Source of the DNA: Pseudomonadota bacterium
GTDB taxonomy: Bacteria; Pseudomonadota; Alphaproteobacteria; Rs-D84
Direction: 5' to 3'
Assembly (NCBI GenBank): GCA_009781955.1
Contig: WQUT01000024.1
Span: 1 to 6,098 of the forward strand
DNA: 6,098 bases
Shown here: one piece after another, positions 3,768 to 6,098 of the stretch
Layout: the number at the start of each line of letters is the position of its first letter
Numbering within the stretch: position 1 is the first letter of the stretch
Program-made: the position numbers and the translations under genes
Notes under the pieces: model-generated
Database searches by the model: none
The model's input: the letters and a program-made list of their open reading frames with translations, nothing else
Told to the model about the DNA's origin: nothing

Positions 3768-5841
3768 CCCCATGTGGCGCGTGTGCGCAATCCGCAGCGT
3801 GCCTGTAAAATCATTGTTTTTGAGCATCAGAACTTTCATCCGTAGGGGCGAATGTAACCCGGGCCCCGACGCAAACGAAGTTTGCGGTGGGTGGGAATTC
3901 GCCCGTTGTAGGGGCGCGTGGAAACGCGCCCCAGGTCGCGGACACACAACAATCGTAGGGGCGGATATTATCCGCCCGAACAAAGGGCGTATGCAATACG
4001 CCCCTACATTGCGCCGCACGTTCCGCGTTATGGCGACGGTTGTGCTTGCGACGATGTTCGGAATTTTAGGCGAATTGACATTCGCCCCTACGGCCTATGC
4101 CGGACCGGCGGCGAATGTGGACTTTGTGCACAGGTATATTACCCAGAAATGGGGAATAACTGTTCCTATTAAAACGTCAAACATATACCAAGCTGTGAAC
4201 GTTAAATATACGTTATGTGCGGTAGATAAGGCGAACGAGATACTGAACGGCGCGCCGTCCGCGACAACATACTGCAATCACCAGTTGGCGACGAATCAGA
4301 TCATAGACGATCTTATGGCGCGCGATGCGGTGGACAGGCTGGTTGTGAGGGACCTCTATCCCGGCACCGGCGGCGAAGGCGAGCCGTTCAAGCTGACCCT
4401 GACCGGGATGACGGCTGGATCGCAGTACAGTTTCAAGATATCCGCGTCGGGAAACTTCGCGATAGACTGGGGCGACGGAACGCCGATAGAAAATATCACA
4501 AAGACTGATGTCACAAATACACAATATACGCATACATACGCATCCGCCGGAAATTATGTCGTTGGAATAGGCGGCAAGGCGACGGGATATAGCGCTGTCA
4601 TCACCGATGCTGCGATAAGTTTTTATAATTCAACGAGCAGCACAAAAGTAACCGCGGTATCCGGCGATTTGGGTTCGGTGTTTCCAATACTGACATCGCC
4701 GGTTGCAGGGCAATTCCACAGCCCGCGGTTTTATCAAACATTCTATACCTTTTATGGATGGACGGGATCTATACCGGCAAACTTATTCGCCGGGCTGCAC
4801 GGCGCGCCGGTAAGTAATATGTTTTATGGCACTTTTGCCGGCGATTACCCCCTAAGGGGCTCTATACCGGCGGCATTATTTGCTGGGATTTCCGGCCCGC
4901 CGGCGGCAAGTATGTTTTATCAAACTTTTTACAACTGTACAGGCACGAGCGGTCCAATACCGGCTGGCCTGTTTGCTGGAATTTCCGGTCCGCCGGCGAA
5001 CAATATGTTTGCCTATACTTTTTTCAGTTGTTTCAGTCTGACCGGTTCGGTACCGTCTGATCTGTTTGCTGGAATTTCCGGTCCGCCGGCTGCAAGTATG
5101 TTTTATCAAACTTTCCAGCAATGTTCTGGTCTGACCGGTTCGGTACCGTCTGATCTGTTTGCTGGGATTTCCGGCGCGCCAGCATCATATATGTTTGCCA
5201 ATACTTTTCTCGGCTGCACTAGCCTGACCGGTTCGGTACCATCCAATCTTTTCGCCGGGATTTCCGGCGCGCCAGCGACATATATGTTCCAAAGCACTTT
5301 TCAAGGATGCACCGGTCTGACTGGATCGGTACCGGCGGGATTGTTCGGAACATTTACCGGCGCGCCAGCGAGCAGTATGTTTTACAATACTTTTTCCGGT
5401 TGTTCTAGCCTGACTGGTTCAATCCCGCCGAACCTGTTCGTTGGGATTTCCGGCAAGCCAGCGACGTATATGTTCAACGGCACTTTTCAAGGATGCATCG
5501 GTCTTACCGGATCGATACCGGCGGGATTGTTCGGAATATTTACCGGCGCGCCAGCGAGTAGTATGTTTTACAATACTTTTGACGGCTGCACCGGGCTTAC
5601 TGGAATAGAAGACGGGATATGGGATCTATCCGGAGTATCCAATGCATCGGCCGCAAGTATGTTCCAATACACGTTTCGCAACTGTTCTAACATAACGTCG
5701 GCCAGTCCGTCTATCGCAGCCGGCAGCACGACGAAGCTGTGGACGCAGTTTTCGGCTTACACTCCGACCGCAGGCGCCGGCCCATTTGTCGGTGCGACGA
5801 AACTGGCGGATTATGCAAGCATCCCGGCGGGGTGGAAGTGA
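3694..5841 (+). CDS. Secreted PKD plus BspA-like leucine-rich-repeat surface protein
   Basis: BspA-like repeats form extended surfaces in secreted or cell-surface proteins, often adhesins; binding partners are unknown here. With start 3694 the product is 715 residues. Residues 1-105 are a basic extension, largely encoded by palindromic repeats. A Sec-type signal peptide follows: RRTFR (107-111), an apolar core MATVVLATMFGIL from residue 113, and a likely cleavage AYA|GPA after residue 136. Residues 137-240 are unclassified. A PKD-like domain shows WGDGT (259-263) and HTY (280-282). Residues 345 to about 686 hold eleven 31-residue repeats, and the protein ends in ADYASIPAGWK with no membrane anchor or sorting motif. 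Start 3694 fits promoter P1 but has only a weak ribosome site (GGGA). TTG 4009 or ATG 4030 would give a normal-length signal peptide, yet neither has a Shine-Dalgarno. The true start is uncertain; the mature protein is not. Confidence 0.88.
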   Translation: MRGIMGFFNFGRNKKTALKKRSFIFPMWRVCAIRSVPVKSLFLSIRTFIRRGECNPGPDANEVCGGWEFARCRGAWKRAPGRGHTTIVGADIIRPNKGRMQYAPTLRRTFRVMATVVLATMFGILGELTFAPTAYAGPAANVDFVHRYITQKWGITVPIKTSNIYQAVNVKYTLCAVDKANEILNGAPSATTYCNHQLATNQIIDDLMARDAVDRLVVRDLYPGTGGEGEPFKLTLTGMTAGSQYSFKISASGNFAIDWGDGTPIENITKTDVTNTQYTHTYASAGNYVVGIGGKATGYSAVITDAAISFYNSTSSTKVTAVSGDLGSVFPILTSPVAGQFHSPRFYQTFYTFYGWTGSIPANLFAGLHGAPVSNMFYGTFAGDYPLRGSIPAALFAGISGPPAASMFYQTFYNCTGTSGPIPAGLFAGISGPPANNMFAYTFFSCFSLTGSVPSDLFAGISGPPAASMFYQTFQQCSGLTGSVPSDLFAGISGAPASYMFANTFLGCTSLTGSVPSNLFAGISGAPATYMFQSTFQGCTGLTGSVPAGLFGTFTGAPASSMFYNTFSGCSSLTGSIPPNLFVGISGKPATYMFNGTFQGCIGLTGSIPAGLFGIFTGAPASSMFYNTFDGCTGLTGIEDGIWDLSGVSNASAASMFQYTFRNCSNITSASPSIAAGSTTKLWTQFSAYTPTAGAGPFVGATKLADYASIPAGWK
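3842..4091. repeat. Composite array of GTAGGGGCG palindromes inside the LRR reading frame
   Basis: Five related inverted repeats are seen. (1) GGGCGAAT 3846-3853 pairs with ATTCGCCC 3897-3904, enclosing the hairpin GCAAAC-GAA-GTTTGC 3871-3885. (2) GGGGCGCGT 3911-3919 pairs with ACGCGCCCC 3924-3932 around a GGAA loop. (3) GGGCGGATA 3959-3967 pairs with TATCCGCCC 3969-3977. (4) GGGCGTAT 3985-3992 pairs with ATACGCCC 3996-4003. (5) GGCGAAT 4069-4075 pairs with ATTCGCC 4080-4086. GTAG leads modules 1-3, and CTAC ends modules 4 and 5. The whole is bounded by a perfect 12-bp inverted repeat, GTAGGGGCGAAT (3842-3853) and ATTCGCCCCTAC (4080-4091). Only 4008-4068, which encodes the signal-peptide core, is free of palindromes. 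No stop codon occurs in the LRR frame through the array. Confidence 0.85.
4726..5751 (+). repeat. Eleven tandem 93-bp repeats encoding 31-residue LRR units
   Basis: Units start at 4726, 4819, 4912, 5005, 5098, 5191, 5284, 5377, 5470, 5563 and 5659. The consensus begins MFxxTFxxCxxLTGSxP and continues with xxLFAGISGxPAxx. Unit 1 has R instead of M and lacks the cysteine. Unit 10 is one residue longer and loses the SxPxxLFAG core, and unit 11 is degenerate. Units 7-8 (5284-5469) resemble units 9-10 (5470-5655) more than their neighbours, pointing to duplication of a 186-bp double unit. Long identical DNA blocks, such as GACCGGTTCGGTACCGTCTG in units 4 and 5, indicate recent duplication or gene conversion. 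Confidence 0.93.
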
Positions 5842-5877
5842 TCCGCCTTCGCTGACGCTACGGCGCGACATCTTGCT

Positions 5878-5912
5878 GATTTACGGATTTAAGATTTACG
5901 GATTTAAGATTT
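5878..5912. repeat. 15-bp tandem repeat, 2.3 copies
   Basis: GATTTACGGATTTAA occurs at 5878-5892 and again at 5893-5907, followed by GATTT. It lies 36 bp after the LRR stop in an intergenic stretch (5842-6027) that otherwise holds only a weak CGCC/GGCG stem near 5846-5865 and the next promoter. Confidence 0.8.
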
Positions 5913-5967
5913 GATTGTTCCTAAGAATGAGAGCTTCTCCTGCCCCATAATTTTTTCATAAAACTAC

Positions 5968-5995
5968 TTGACAAAACGTATTCTTGGGCTAAGAT
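5968..5995 (+). promoter_or_regulatory. Promoter for the gene at 6028
   Basis: Consensus TTGACA (5968-5973) is followed after 16 bp by TAAGAT (5990-5995). The expected start is near 6002, with a leader of about 26 bases before ATG 6028. Confidence 0.7.
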
Positions 5996-6027
5996 GTGAG
6001 TAGAATTATCAAATAAAGGGGCATCCT

Positions 6028-6098
6028 ATGGATAAAAAAGACAAATTAAAGGCCGCGGCGAACACGGTCCCAGCGCAATCTGAAACGGCGGCGGCGAA
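6028..6098 (+). CDS. Partial CDS, N-terminus of an unknown protein
   Basis: The ATG at 6028 is preceded by AAGGGG (6016-6021) six bases upstream and a good promoter. Only 23 codons are inside the window: a lysine/aspartate-rich start (MDKKDKLK) followed by an alanine-rich stretch. It is not a signal peptide, and nothing identifies a family. The gene continues past the window edge. Confidence 0.7.
   Translation, partial: MDKKDKLKAAANTVPAQSETAAA

Noticed and set aside
3654..4019. Minus-strand frame through the palindrome array
   Set aside because: No ribosome site or recognisable domain. Palindromes keep both strands open, so openness is not evidence here.
4726..5751. CRISPR-like array
   Set aside because: The 93-bp periodicity is coding, with 31-residue units in one frame and no unique spacers between identical short repeats.

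Overview
The window looks like a bacterial chromosome segment. I infer an uncultured, probably host-associated alphaproteobacterium. The clues are an inner-membrane SPOR protein with a long Ala/Pro-rich linker, CCA-encoding tRNA genes, a PKD plus BspA-like leucine-rich-repeat surface protein, and many GC-rich palindromic repeats among moderately AT-rich spacers. The taxonomic call is weak because no rRNA or conserved housekeeping protein is present.

Layout. Positions 1-683 carry two minus-strand glutamine tRNAs: UUG anticodon at 141-214 and CUG anticodon at 610-683. Between them lies a small predicted membrane-protein gene (233-481) interrupted by an in-frame TAA. Both tRNA 3' ends run directly into inverted repeats. 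One of these is a degenerate inverted copy of the 3' half of tRNA-Gln(UUG) itself. A divergent promoter region (684-825) separates tRNA-Gln(CUG) from a plus-strand CorA-family metal-transporter gene (826-1704), which has an in-frame TAG at codon 46. A well-formed promoter then drives a 214-residue protein of unknown function (1854-2498). This gene converges with a minus-strand SPOR-domain protein (2524-3318). Upstream of the SPOR gene is a frameshifted remnant of a small secreted or membrane protein, then a regulatory spacer rich in inverted repeats.

The second half is one long plus-strand gene (3694-5841). It encodes a secreted protein with a signal peptide, a PKD-like domain and about eleven tandem 31-residue BspA-like repeats. 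Its 5' end is unusual. The stretch that encodes the N-terminal extension and signal-peptide end is built from GTAGGGGCG...CGCCC(CTAC) palindromes, all read through in frame. This resembles in-frame palindromic-element insertion as known from Rickettsia. A short tandem repeat, a promoter and the first 23 codons of another gene close the window.

The genes do not form one pathway. The themes that stand out are palindromic repeats placed at tRNA ends and inside a coding region, and three reading frames broken close to their starts. The breaks could be gene decay or assembly error.
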